Source: Lachnospiraceae bacterium
Lineage (GTDB): Bacteria; Bacillota; Clostridia; Lachnospirales; Lachnospiraceae
Length of the DNA stretch: 64,000 nt
Direction of reading: 5' to 3'
NCBI GenBank assembly: GCA_017517305.1
Contig: JAFWZV010000015.1
Span: 107,489-171,488, forward strand
The number at the start of each line of letters is the position of its first letter. The stretch's first letter is position 1. The position numbers and the translations under genes are program-made. Below, in pieces: positions 52,786 through 62,636 of this stretch. The notes under the pieces were generated by a model. That model saw nothing but the letters and a program-made list of their open reading frames with translations, searched no databases and was not told the DNA's origin.

Positions 52786-54108
52786 CTAATTTATTCCTGA
52801 AGGTGTTAGCCATATGTACACAGTCAAATTATCATGTTCAACCTCTACCTCAAGTTCCTCGTATTCTACTCCATTGATTGCAACCTTAGCATCCTTTGAA
52901 AACGCATAAGGCATACCGCAATATGCTTCAAGTTGCACTCTATACATTGTTCCTTCTCTAATTACATCTACCGGTTCACTTCCACTCTGAAATCTTTCAC
53001 CTACACTGCCAGCCTCATACCATAGCATTGTAGAAGGATAAAATTTATCACTGTCCACAATTACTGACACATCCGACTTATCTCCACTTTCCGGTATACT
53101 AATATGGAATACCAGCTCCTCTTCTTCCCCTACAAGCTCGATAGGTACCTGATTGGTAATACATTCATATACATAACGGCACGCTTCATCTAGCTGTTCA
53201 TCACTGGCAGTATCAACATCAATATCCTTCAATATAAGATATCTACATGTATAAACCCAAAAGCCTTTTGCCGGATTACCATTATAGTCATAATCAGAAA
53301 AGCTTACAGGGGTTTCTCTAAACGCAAACACATCGTTCAAAAACTCTATACAATACCACAAAGTGTACCATGAGCCTTCTTTATTCTTAAAATTAGCTAT
53401 ACTCTCCTCTAATTCCTCAATAGTAAAGCTCTTGCCATCCTGATTAAAATAATTTACGAACTGTAATCTGTTATATATAAGGGCATGATCATCTCGAAGC
53501 AGCCCCCATATTTCACCCTCATAAATCTCACAAAATTCCAGGTATTTTTCATCCCACTTATCATCTATATCACGACCATAATATATACCACCAGCTACTG
53601 TAAATACCACAGTAACAATCACACCCAAAAGCGCCTTCTTCATACCGGTATGCTCACTTCTTATCTCCTTGTACTTCGTAAAATATATAAGATTTATCAC
53701 AAAAAGCACTAGCAAAAGTGCACCCATAATATAAGCAGTAATCACACTCCAGCACATCACATGTAAAGTAAGCTGAGTTGTAAGTCCATAGCCTACAAAT
53801 GCAGTTGCCAGAAAACCTATACTCATATTCTCCAGCCAGATTCCATCCCTGTTCTTCCCGTCAAAGCTTTTCCAGCCAAAAATCATAATTAATGCACCAA
53901 GCACTATCAACGCACCAAAGAAATAATTATGAGTTTTATAAACTGAAGGTACATAGTAATTCTCTACAAAATAATTTATCTCCTCAAACTTATGAATTCC
54001 TGTTGCACCTAATAAACCCTTACCGGTAAGCAGGATAAATCCCATTATAGCCGAGCAGGTCAAAACCAGCTTATTTACTATGAATTTACATTTGTTGTAC
54101 CATTTCAT
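52786..54108 (-). CDS. Five-helix membrane protein, short outside region (paralogue B)
   Basis: A 440-residue protein. Helices near 13-30, 62-80, 95-112, 117-145, 160-178. Conserved module: LQFVNYFNQDGKSFTIEEL with W in GSWYTLW. Ala-Cys motif: DEACRYVYECI. One beta domain: YRVQLEAYCGMPYAFSKDAK followed by VAINGVEYEELEVEV and VYIWLTPSGIN at the end. It is closest to paralogue G (61143-62558): both start MKW, share GW(K)SF...DGI, and end in a domain with IWxxPG. Gap to paralogue A is 13 bases. Confidence 0.8.
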   Translation of the reverse strand: MKWYNKCKFIVNKLVLTCSAIMGFILLTGKGLLGATGIHKFEEINYFVENYYVPSVYKTHNYFFGALIVLGALIMIFGWKSFDGKNRDGIWLENMSIGFLATAFVGYGLTTQLTLHVMCWSVITAYIMGALLLVLFVINLIYFTKYKEIRSEHTGMKKALLGVIVTVVFTVAGGIYYGRDIDDKWDEKYLEFCEIYEGEIWGLLRDDHALIYNRLQFVNYFNQDGKSFTIEELEESIANFKNKEGSWYTLWYCIEFLNDVFAFRETPVSFSDYDYNGNPAKGFWVYTCRYLILKDIDVDTASDEQLDEACRYVYECITNQVPIELVGEEEELVFHISIPESGDKSDVSVIVDSDKFYPSTMLWYEAGSVGERFQSGSEPVDVIREGTMYRVQLEAYCGMPYAFSKDAKVAINGVEYEELEVEVEHDNLTVYIWLTPSGIN

Positions 54109-54128
54109 AACACTAATTCTCCTTAGCT

Positions 54129-56222
54129 TTAATCCTCTCTAAACGTCCACTTTATCTCCACTGGATATGTCTTCATATAAAGCTTATTATCCTCTATCTC
54201 TATCTTAGAATCCTTTGGAGTTCCAGTCATTAAACATCTTGATTCATATCCAGCCACCTCATAACCCTCATCTGGCTGTGGATTCATAGTTACAACAGTT
54301 CCATGAGCTGCAAATGCCACATCTGAGGTTATAATTCCATGCTCCCCATACATTTCCACTGCATAGAAATATATATTAACAATTATCTCACCGTCGCTAT
54401 CCATCTTATAGTAGCCGGTAATATCCACCATCGGTGGTTTTTTATCTATTCTTTCAAGCTCAAATCCATTATATGTAACCTTAAGCTCCTCAGAAAATGC
54501 ATAGCCTGTGTCAGGATGAATTCGTAATCTGGCACAATACACTGGATTTTTATGGACAAATGTCTTAACAGAATCCTTACCCTCATACTCAGGATTACAG
54601 TACTTATAATTTACCTTTTCTGCATCAAAATACAGCCAGTTCAAATCCTGACATAATACATTTTCCCCTAAGGAAATCTCAGTTGCATCCATTCTATCAG
54701 CTACATTTCCCGCAAGTACAAGTCCTGGAATCTCTTTAATTTCCACAGTATCAACCTGCTTAACCTGAGATATCTCCTCCTTATCACCAACTATTATCCA
54801 TACATACATCTTAATAGCATCACCAGACACATCATACTCTATTTCTTCATAGTCTAAGCCCTTAAGCTCAGCTGTAATATCTTCATTAAGCTTATATGTA
54901 ACCTCTGGATATATAGCAATTGTTGCCTTATACACACTGTTGTCCTGAATTATTATATTGGTATTCGTATCAGGTGTTGAATACTCTATCCAATCATTAC
55001 TACCCACATATGGTACCTTTTCCCACCTGGAAATAACTGCATACGTCAAATCATAATCATGATTTAAAGTATAATTAACCTCTTGTCCTATACCCATCCC
55101 CTCATCATAGGTAACAGTTATCACATCATTTCTTTCCCCTATGGTTTCTAAAGGCTTTTTGGTCAATATTATATCGTGGACGAATACACATGCCTCATCC
55201 ACCTTTTTCCTAACCTCTTCATCCTCAAGGTTTGGATAATCTATTCCTATATGTTCTAGCTTATCATACACCATAGATCTATACAGCTCAAAATTATTCC
55301 TTCCAGAAGCATCTTCAGCATTAAAATATTTAGATAACTCATACTTTTCTTCAATCTCATCGTATAACTCATTAAATTCCATTATGCTATACCAAGAGCC
55401 TGTGTAGTAATACAGATTATTAACTGCTGTCTCCATCTCTTCTGTAGAAAATGTTCTGCCTTCATCATTAAACAGGTTAACATACTGAAGGGCTATGTAA
55501 TTACTAGGACTATCCGTAACCTTTTCGTCCGGTTCTAGGAACATAACGTCGATGAGCTTTCCATACTCTCTTGCAGAATATTTGTCTGATAAGGTCTTCA
55601 CCTTTGCCTTAATGTCCCACAAAGGAGCTACAGTAACGGCTCCAATTACCAACATTAAAATCACAATAACTCCAACCCCTGCACTATCTGGATTTGGTGA
55701 AAATTTAGACTCATTTGCATAATAATTCTTAATTACATTCACCAGTACAAAAACATAGTATACAAAGCTAAGTACAAGTACAATTCCCACCAAATCTATT
55801 CTTCTAAAAATTATCATATCCTCTATGATAAATGTAGCTATAACCACAAGCTCAGCTATAATAGCCATGTTGTAACGCACTACACCACTTCTTAACTTTT
55901 GGTTATAGTCCTGTCCCACAAAGGCAAATAATGTAGTAGCAAGACCAAATGCTGCACCCAAAATCAGCATATCCACTATAAAATTCTCTGTCACATATCT
56001 TTTATAAAACTCCTTATACTCAGGAGCTGAAATTATTATTCTTCCAACAGAATGCATTACCATCAGTGAAAACACAAGCAAGGTACTTGCTAAGCTTAGC
56101 CCCTTGCTAATTGTGCACAGCTTTTTACTATTTTTTTCATACCAAGTTAGATTGTCTGTATCAGACTGCGCTGACTGACTTTCATCTATTATATTTTCAG
56201 CATCTATTTTGTCTTTTCCCAT
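54129..56222 (-). CDS. Five-helix membrane protein with InlB-like repeat end (paralogue C)
   Basis: A 697-residue protein with five helices between about 40 and 205. Module: LQYVNLFNDEGRTFSTEEM with W in GSWYSIMEF. Ala-Cys motif: DEACVFVHDII. Beta domains: YKATIAIYPEVTYKLNEDIT, LKGLDYEEIEYDVSG and VYIW after it, then a second such unit. The end (EHGIITSDVAFAAHGTVVTM, PQPDEGYEVAGYES) is a divergent InlB B-type repeat, found in many Gram-positive surface proteins. Gap to B is 20 bases. Confidence 0.8.
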   Translation of the reverse strand: MGKDKIDAENIIDESQSAQSDTDNLTWYEKNSKKLCTISKGLSLASTLLVFSLMVMHSVGRIIISAPEYKEFYKRYVTENFIVDMLILGAAFGLATTLFAFVGQDYNQKLRSGVVRYNMAIIAELVVIATFIIEDMIIFRRIDLVGIVLVLSFVYYVFVLVNVIKNYYANESKFSPNPDSAGVGVIVILMLVIGAVTVAPLWDIKAKVKTLSDKYSAREYGKLIDVMFLEPDEKVTDSPSNYIALQYVNLFNDEGRTFSTEEMETAVNNLYYYTGSWYSIMEFNELYDEIEEKYELSKYFNAEDASGRNNFELYRSMVYDKLEHIGIDYPNLEDEEVRKKVDEACVFVHDIILTKKPLETIGERNDVITVTYDEGMGIGQEVNYTLNHDYDLTYAVISRWEKVPYVGSNDWIEYSTPDTNTNIIIQDNSVYKATIAIYPEVTYKLNEDITAELKGLDYEEIEYDVSGDAIKMYVWIIVGDKEEISQVKQVDTVEIKEIPGLVLAGNVADRMDATEISLGENVLCQDLNWLYFDAEKVNYKYCNPEYEGKDSVKTFVHKNPVYCARLRIHPDTGYAFSEELKVTYNGFELERIDKKPPMVDITGYYKMDSDGEIIVNIYFYAVEMYGEHGIITSDVAFAAHGTVVTMNPQPDEGYEVAGYESRCLMTGTPKDSKIEIEDNKLYMKTYPVEIKWTFRED

Positions 56223-56257
56223 CTATTTCTCCTTATAATATTACTGTTACAACAGAA

Positions 56258-56641
56258 TTATTCTCCCTGATTCTCCTTATGCTTTCTACGCATACTCTCA
56301 GTCTCTATATCACGTTGCTCATTAAGCTCCTCCTGCTTAATCTCCCAGTGAATAAGGAAGGTTAATGTTGCTCTTAAAGCAATAATTCCCGCAACTATAG
56401 CAATCTCCTTCCACTCTCTTACAATTACTGTTCTAAGAATCTCACTGCCAAGCTTAAACTCAAGACCCATGGCAAGACCCTTAGCCAGATAAATTCTTGT
56501 ATCAGGTTTCCTGCGAACATACTTAGTCAAGCTTACCAAGCTGGTCCAGATTATAATGCCAACTCCGATATACTCGAATATAAGAATTCCCGCTTCCACT
56601 ATATATTCTAATACTGTTTGTAAAACCTCTAAAATCTCCAT
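56258..56641 (-). CDS. DUF1622 membrane protein
   Basis: A 127-residue protein with three helices (EYIVEAGILIFEYIGVGIII; LKLGSEILRTVI region; IAIVAGIIALRATLTFLI) and an Arg-rich loop. The pattern YLAKGLAMGLEFKLGSEILRTV plus REWKEIAIVAGIIALRATL is that of DUF1622. The ATG at 56641 follows AAGGAGG; the longer frame from 56683 does not. It is the only gene of the array that is not a paralogue of the others, so it could be a shared partner or ion-conducting accessory. Function unknown. Confidence 0.85.
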   Translation of the reverse strand: MEILEVLQTVLEYIVEAGILIFEYIGVGIIIWTSLVSLTKYVRRKPDTRIYLAKGLAMGLEFKLGSEILRTVIVREWKEIAIVAGIIALRATLTFLIHWEIKQEELNEQRDIETESMRRKHKENQGE

Positions 56642-56710
56642 AGCTATCCTCCTTGTCTTAAGTATGCCCTTAACCTGCAACATTAATTACATAACCTATT
56701 TGTCTATTCA

Positions 56711-58957
56711 CTATTCCTTCTCATATACCGGAGTAATCTTTATAGGTGCCGCCGGCATAACAAATGTATTATTCTCTATAACCGGCTCCCATTTTTCGAA
56801 TGTAGCTCCGTTAACTAAATCTATCTCCACTTCATATTCCTTAAGCTTATAGCCTCTGGCAGGATTAGGCTCAAGAGTTATAGTAGTTCCCGCTACTGCA
56901 TAATCGAAACTTACCTGAAGGTCTCCATGCTCGGAATCTCCTATGTCGATTCTGTAATAATATGCGCTAAATTTTATTCCGGATTCCCCCCATAAGTTTG
57001 TAAATCCGCCACTCCAAAAATCATTCAAATCATCATAATATTTCGGAAGCTGCTTTCCATTAACACTACCCATTGTATCCTCTGAAAAGCCATAACCAGT
57101 TTCACTTAATAGTGGAGCATATAACTTATACATCAGTGGCTCCTTAGAAAATGTAGCCCCTTCTTCATAATCATTAGATTTATAATGAGCTGACCATGAC
57201 ACATCTTTTACCACAACATTTGGATTATTAGGATTAACTACATCTAATCCTGACACAGCTCTTATACTATCGCCCTCACAAATCCCCTGCGGAACATCAA
57301 ACTTTAAGTCCTCTATAACCTGATAGCTTCCATCATAGTCACCTGTTGTCACCCAAATATACACAGGAAAAGCTCCACGCTCAGTCTCTAAGGACTCATC
57401 CCTGTATCCAAAAAGCTCCTCATCTATGCTTATATTCTTGTAATCTATTCCCTTTACAGAAATGTTTATATCCTCAGAAAATCTATGCTGCAAATCAGAA
57501 GCAATCATAAGCTTTAACAGATAGGCACTGTCATCCTTAATTACAAATTTTTTCTGAGATTTATAGTTATGTACTTCTAAAGTCTTGTCAGAACCAACAA
57601 AGCTTACTCTTGATATATTATATATGTAGGCACTATACGCACCTGAGTTGTCACTACAAACCACACTAAGATTAGGAGATTCTCCCACAACCAGATTGCC
57701 ATTTACAGTGATTTCAATGTCTTCATCATACACTTCAACACTTTTCTCTGCTTCAAAATGTTCATCTACCTTCTGACAAGCATTAGCCATTGCCTCCTCT
57801 GGAATTTCAGGCTGACCATTTTCAAAGCCATAACAGTATCCATCGTAATAAAGCTGCTTTTGAACCCATTGCTCATAGTCATTCATAGCATATGCCGTCA
57901 TATTATAATTATCAAATAACGAAGTACGGGCAAGTTCATAATAATCATCACTAAAATCCTTATACACCTTCCAGGAGGAGCCATCATCATTATAAAAATT
58001 ATGAAAGCCTTCCATCACTTCTCGGTAATCATAGCATTTCCCATCTGTGTTATACTGATTATAAAAGTGAAGCTTCAGATATATTCTGTTATCTGTATCC
58101 ACCAAATCATCCTGATCAACTACCCATAGTTGCACCTTATATACATTATAATATCTCTCCTCTCTAGCCCTTAATTCAGTCATGTCATTCTTAACATTTT
58201 CGGCTCCCATAGCAACTATCAATGCTACACCAATAATACCGAAAATGTACGAGCCAATCCTTTCCACGGATTTATCCGGATGCTCTGTGGCAAAATCCTT
58301 AGCTGCTAATGGCAGTAACAATAAACAAATGACACCTATTAACACATACACCAACGATGTGACAGACAATATCTTATATAAGCCAATCATAATCGCACCA
58401 TATAAAATCATAGATGCACCTAGAGTAATAAGTGTAAAATTAATAATGAAATTACAAGCTACAGGACACTTATCACTTTCATATCTGGCTGGCACTAGCA
58501 CATTGCATATCAAAAGTACCATGGCAGCAGCAGCGAGAATAACCTTAAACTCCAGCATTACTTCGCTTGTATCCACAGCCAGATACTTATCTCGAAAGTT
58601 CATATACATGTCTGTATACTCCGGTCTTCCCAGCTTGCCTAGAAATAGCACGCCCTTTGTAAGACCTAGCTTTGCTGTCACCCAGCAGGCTACGGTAAAT
58701 GCACATAATAAGCCTGTTACCAGCTTTTTATGCTCCACATACCAGCCAGTGAATTTCCCCCTCAAGGATTTCTTAGCATTTTTATCTTTCTTCGTTTTTT
58801 TACCCACCTTGGATTTTTTCTTTTTTACTGTCTCTTCCTCTGTTTTTTCTTTATTTGTTTCATTTACATATGCTTCATCTGTCTCACTCACTTGGAGTTT
58901 TTCCTCCTCCATATTCTTTTCTTCCACGCTTTTATTTTCTATATTTGTATCTCCCAT
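56711..58957 (-). CDS. Five-helix membrane protein with charged N-terminal tail and InlB-like end (paralogue E)
   Basis: A 748-residue protein. The first 75 residues are a cytoplasmic tail, acidic (EEKNMEEEKLQVSETDEAYV) then Lys-rich. Five helices follow to about 255. Module: LHFYNQYNTDGKCYDYREV with W in SSWKVY. Ala-Cys motif: ANACQKVDEHF. Beta domains: YLLKLMIASDLQHRFSEDIN and VYIWVTTGDYDGSYQ, then an InlB-like end (EHGDLQVSFDYAVAGTTITL, NPARGYKLKEYEVE). Similar to paralogue C in order. The tail is unique to it and could bind a nucleic acid or lipid head group. Confidence 0.8.
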   Translation of the reverse strand: MGDTNIENKSVEEKNMEEEKLQVSETDEAYVNETNKEKTEEETVKKKKSKVGKKTKKDKNAKKSLRGKFTGWYVEHKKLVTGLLCAFTVACWVTAKLGLTKGVLFLGKLGRPEYTDMYMNFRDKYLAVDTSEVMLEFKVILAAAAMVLLICNVLVPARYESDKCPVACNFIINFTLITLGASMILYGAIMIGLYKILSVTSLVYVLIGVICLLLLPLAAKDFATEHPDKSVERIGSYIFGIIGVALIVAMGAENVKNDMTELRAREERYYNVYKVQLWVVDQDDLVDTDNRIYLKLHFYNQYNTDGKCYDYREVMEGFHNFYNDDGSSWKVYKDFSDDYYELARTSLFDNYNMTAYAMNDYEQWVQKQLYYDGYCYGFENGQPEIPEEAMANACQKVDEHFEAEKSVEVYDEDIEITVNGNLVVGESPNLSVVCSDNSGAYSAYIYNISRVSFVGSDKTLEVHNYKSQKKFVIKDDSAYLLKLMIASDLQHRFSEDINISVKGIDYKNISIDEELFGYRDESLETERGAFPVYIWVTTGDYDGSYQVIEDLKFDVPQGICEGDSIRAVSGLDVVNPNNPNVVVKDVSWSAHYKSNDYEEGATFSKEPLMYKLYAPLLSETGYGFSEDTMGSVNGKQLPKYYDDLNDFWSGGFTNLWGESGIKFSAYYYRIDIGDSEHGDLQVSFDYAVAGTTITLEPNPARGYKLKEYEVEIDLVNGATFEKWEPVIENNTFVMPAAPIKITPVYEKE

Positions 58958-58990
58958 ACTTATTCTCCATGATAAAAATTCGCTAGCCTA

Positions 58991-61132
58991 TTATTCCTCC
59001 GGCTCAAAATATCCGGTAACAATTATAGGTTCTCCCGGCATATAAATGGTAATATCTGTAGCCGAATTTTTCTCCACATCTATCTCATTACCGTCAAGAT
59101 CTGTTACAACATTTTTCACATAATCATATCCCAGATTTGGTCTCTGATAGATTCCAAATCCTGCCCCCTCTGGCAGGTACACGTTATTGGTATAGTTAAA
59201 CTGATTCCACAAATCACCATATTCACCTGTAGTGTAGGCCATGAAGTAAGGCACGTATGCTAAGATATATTCCTTTCCATTTTCATTAACCTTTTCAAAA
59301 TATGCCTTAGGATATTCCCCTGCCTTATAGTCATGTATGGATGAATCATACTCATAAATACTTACTTTGTCTCCGTAATATACAACCTCCACATCATCAA
59401 AGGCTATGCCCTGTTCAGGAGTAACCTTTATAGTTGCAATGTAGCACAGATTGTCTCCTGAGAACTCTTCCTCCTCGTAATCTGTAGCTTGACCGGTCTT
59501 AATATCGTACACCTTCCAACCTATGTACTCAGAGTCACAAACTCTGCTTTCATCCCAGCCCTTGCAATCAACCACATCAGTGCCAGGCTCTGTGCTCTCA
59601 AGACCAATCTGAACACCCTTAAAGGTCTGCTCTTCAACACCAGCCTCCTCAAGCTTAATATCAACCTTTATCTCATTAAGCTCTCCATCATACTTCTCGT
59701 CTATCTCTATGCTCTTATATTTTACTCCTTCTAAGCTAAGGGCCAGATTATCTGCCACATCATAGGCCAAAGGTAGCTTAAAATACAGAGAAATCATATA
59801 TTCCTCGTCGTGCTCATATCTTGTCTCACTATTTATGTAGCTATAGCTATCCGCACCCACTGCATAAAACCAATCTATCCTATCTATATCAAGTCCTTTA
59901 GACTCTGTAATTTCCATCTCTGATATTCTCATACCAGGATTTGCATTAATATATAAATCTATGGACTCCACCTTCTCAATTAAAGGTGCGGCTCCATCCA
60001 CAGGCTCCTTCTTAGCAGCAAAGCTATGACAGGCTTCAACCACCTGCTCCTTAGTTGCGCTCTCATATTCAAGCTCCAAAAAGTTAGGAAGGTCCTCATT
60101 TAAATCAGCACTGTCGTTAAGCTGTCTTAAAGTAAGCCCCTTAAGATTAAGCTCATCCTCCACACACACTATGAAGTAGTGAATGTCATAAAATTTATCA
60201 TTTCCGTCTTTTTCTCTCTGTTCCTTTTCTTCACGCTCATATTTTTCCTCTGGAAAATAATATTTCCACAGAGAGTTGATATTGACATCATACAAAAGTA
60301 TGTTTCCTAGCTCTGATAATGAGCTTTGTGTTTGTAGCTCTATATCTAAACTTTCCTCACAAAAATACCAGAGATTACTCCATGAACCCTTACCAGTCTT
60401 AAAGTTAGTATACTCCTGTTCAAGCTGCTCTAAAGTGTACTCCCTGTCTGAGTTACCATACATATTAACAAATTCCACCTTCACAGTGGCAAGGTTTTCC
60501 TCAAAATCCTGAATATGTCCAAAGCAAAGATCAACCTTTGCCTTAGATACATTCATATATTCCTCTCTGGCCAAAAATGCATTCTTCGCCATTGTATTAA
60601 AAAGCAAAAGACCTAAAACCACAATAATTACAAGCCATACATTTAGACGCATTCCAACTCCGCCCCATATGTCGTCTATGGTTACGTCCTCATCTATATC
60701 CTTATACTCCTTATAATTATGTTTTATGCTCATAATAGCGAATATTACAACAGCCACAAATGCTATCACACTTAAATTAAAAAGCTTTAATCCAAATGTA
60801 CAAACTAAGGTATAGGTTACACCCAGCGCACTAATCATACCAAGTGCCGAATTCTTAATTGCAAGCTCCTCTTTGGCACCAACCTTCTCGTCTAAATCCA
60901 TAAGACGCTCTGAATGGTAAAAGGCAGCCGTAATTAACGGTATAATAAAAAATATATTTACATAAGTATAAAGCTTTGGCCACAGGTGATTAACATAGTA
61001 AGCCTTATCCTCTACCAGCTTCGCCAAACACATGCTCTTATCATATAGCGGTATAGCAAGAAGCATTATAATCACAAGCACTACAAGTATAATTATCCAT
61101 ATAATATCCTTAATATTTCTTTTCTTCTTCAT
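58991..61132 (-). CDS. Five-helix membrane protein with large outside region (paralogue F)
   Basis: A 713-residue protein, closest to A: helices near 10-28, 55-72, 93-113, 118-140, 163-182; then LCFGHIQDFEENLATVKVEF and module VEFVNMYGNSDREYTLEQL with W in GSWSNLWYF. Ala-Cys: EACHSFAAKK. Beta domains: YMISLYFKLPLAYDVADNLA, LCYIATIKVTPEQGIAFDDV. The C-terminal end, YMPGEPIIVTGYFEPEE, matches that of A (YVMPAYPITITGYFEEIH). Start follows AGGAGG. Confidence 0.8.
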   Translation of the reverse strand: MKKKRNIKDIIWIIILVVLVIIMLLAIPLYDKSMCLAKLVEDKAYYVNHLWPKLYTYVNIFFIIPLITAAFYHSERLMDLDEKVGAKEELAIKNSALGMISALGVTYTLVCTFGLKLFNLSVIAFVAVVIFAIMSIKHNYKEYKDIDEDVTIDDIWGGVGMRLNVWLVIIVVLGLLLFNTMAKNAFLAREEYMNVSKAKVDLCFGHIQDFEENLATVKVEFVNMYGNSDREYTLEQLEQEYTNFKTGKGSWSNLWYFCEESLDIELQTQSSLSELGNILLYDVNINSLWKYYFPEEKYEREEKEQREKDGNDKFYDIHYFIVCVEDELNLKGLTLRQLNDSADLNEDLPNFLELEYESATKEQVVEACHSFAAKKEPVDGAAPLIEKVESIDLYINANPGMRISEMEITESKGLDIDRIDWFYAVGADSYSYINSETRYEHDEEYMISLYFKLPLAYDVADNLALSLEGVKYKSIEIDEKYDGELNEIKVDIKLEEAGVEEQTFKGVQIGLESTEPGTDVVDCKGWDESRVCDSEYIGWKVYDIKTGQATDYEEEEFSGDNLCYIATIKVTPEQGIAFDDVEVVYYGDKVSIYEYDSSIHDYKAGEYPKAYFEKVNENGKEYILAYVPYFMAYTTGEYGDLWNQFNYTNNVYLPEGAGFGIYQRPNLGYDYVKNVVTDLDGNEIDVEKNSATDITIYMPGEPIIVTGYFEPEE

Positions 61133-61142
61133 GCCACACCTC

Positions 61143-62558
61143 CTAGTTATCCTTGCCTGGAATCACCCAGATATCAGCATATACAGTATCATTTCCTCTA
61201 ACAGAGGTTTTTACTTCCTCATAGATAACACCATCTATACTAACCAATGGTAGCTTTGACTCTACCGATGCATAGTAAGGAAGTACAAGCTGCATCCTTA
61301 CGCGAGCATAATATATTTTACCATCCTCTAAGGTAGTAGCTGGCTCCAAACCATTTATACTCCAATCACCTACATTATCCATCTCATACCAATCGTTAAT
61401 GTAAGCTCGGTAGCCTTCTCCCTCCCATGAGACTTTGATATCGTCCACATTTTTTGACTCAGGAATATCAATATGCACCACAAGCTCTCCCTCATCATCG
61501 CCTAAGCGAATCATAGGAGTCTGGCCTACATACATATCATACACATACTGACATGCCTCATCTAACTGCTGGTGAGTAGCTTCAGATGAAGACAAACCAT
61601 CTGCAAGAAGCTTGTCTTTTACTTTTGATACAAATACAGCGTAAGTGTCCTGCCATTCGTAGTCTAAGCTACTGAATACATTTGTCTGATTATATTTTTT
61701 ATTAGTAGAATAAAAGTACTCAAGACAGTACCACAAATTATCACAGTTCTTTATACTGTGATAATTATCTTCGCTTATATAGTTCTTTATCTCCTGCTCT
61801 ACAGCCTCATAGGATATAGTTCTTCCCTCAGAATTAAAATAATTAACATACTTTACTACTATATAATCATTTTCATTAATTTCATCATTTAACAGAAAGC
61901 TTACATCTTCGTATCTTTCCCAAAAATCCTCCAACGCATCTTTACTTATGCGACTATAGAATTTAGAAAAATCAACTACACTAAGCACAGCAAAACCCAG
62001 AGCGATAATAGAAGGTATTCCCACCCTGAGTAGCTTTTTTATCCTATTCTTCTTAGCATCTTCCTCGTCTTCGTCTTTGATAATTCTTTTATTTTTGCTG
62101 TAATGTATTATATTCTTTACAAATAAAGCCAACATTAAAGCACCTACAGAAAATGCAGGCACAACCTCCCATGAGAAAGCCTTAAGTAAAAATATAGTTG
62201 TAAATCCATATCCTAGCATTGTAGCCGAAAGCAAGCCCACTCCAGCATTGTATAGTACAATGCCATCCGAGTATCTATTCTTAAATCTTTTCCAACCACA
62301 TAAAATTATGAATACACCAACTACACAAAGCACAAAAAACAAAGAATTATATGGTGTCTTAATTTCCTTTAGAAAATATTCCTCCAAAAAACATTTTTCC
62401 GCATCACTAGAGGAAATAGCTATGGCATTATATGCATTTAAACTATCCCTCTTAATACCGGTAAGGTTTGACATGGAATATAAAACCACGCCAAACATAG
62501 TTCCAAAGAATATAACTAACTTTCCCCATATTGACTTATTTTTAAAATGCCATTTCAT
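61143..62558 (-). CDS. Five-helix membrane protein, short outside region (paralogue G)
   Basis: A 471-residue protein, closest to B: MKW start, helices near 12-29, 73-91, 101-123, 130-152, 178-196, the shared inner loop GWKRFKNRYSDGIVLYNAGV and GYGFTT. Module: VKYVNYFNSEGRTISYEAV, with W in NLWYCLEYF. Ala-Cys: DEACQYVYDMY. Beta domain: YARVRMQLVLPYYASVESKL, VSIDGVIYEEVKTSVRG, ending ADIWVIPGKDN. First gene of the array, 78 bases after yhaM, start after GGAGG. Ten bases before paralogue F. Confidence 0.8.
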   Translation of the reverse strand: MKWHFKNKSIWGKLVIFFGTMFGVVLYSMSNLTGIKRDSLNAYNAIAISSSDAEKCFLEEYFLKEIKTPYNSLFFVLCVVGVFIILCGWKRFKNRYSDGIVLYNAGVGLLSATMLGYGFTTIFLLKAFSWEVVPAFSVGALMLALFVKNIIHYSKNKRIIKDEDEEDAKKNRIKKLLRVGIPSIIALGFAVLSVVDFSKFYSRISKDALEDFWERYEDVSFLLNDEINENDYIVVKYVNYFNSEGRTISYEAVEQEIKNYISEDNYHSIKNCDNLWYCLEYFYSTNKKYNQTNVFSSLDYEWQDTYAVFVSKVKDKLLADGLSSSEATHQQLDEACQYVYDMYVGQTPMIRLGDDEGELVVHIDIPESKNVDDIKVSWEGEGYRAYINDWYEMDNVGDWSINGLEPATTLEDGKIYYARVRMQLVLPYYASVESKLPLVSIDGVIYEEVKTSVRGNDTVYADIWVIPGKDN

Positions 62559-62636
62559 ATAGCTGTTCCTCCGCTAAAAAGTAATTACCTATTAATACGT
62601 TTATGAATGTATTTTTTATGGAAGTTTTATAATTTT

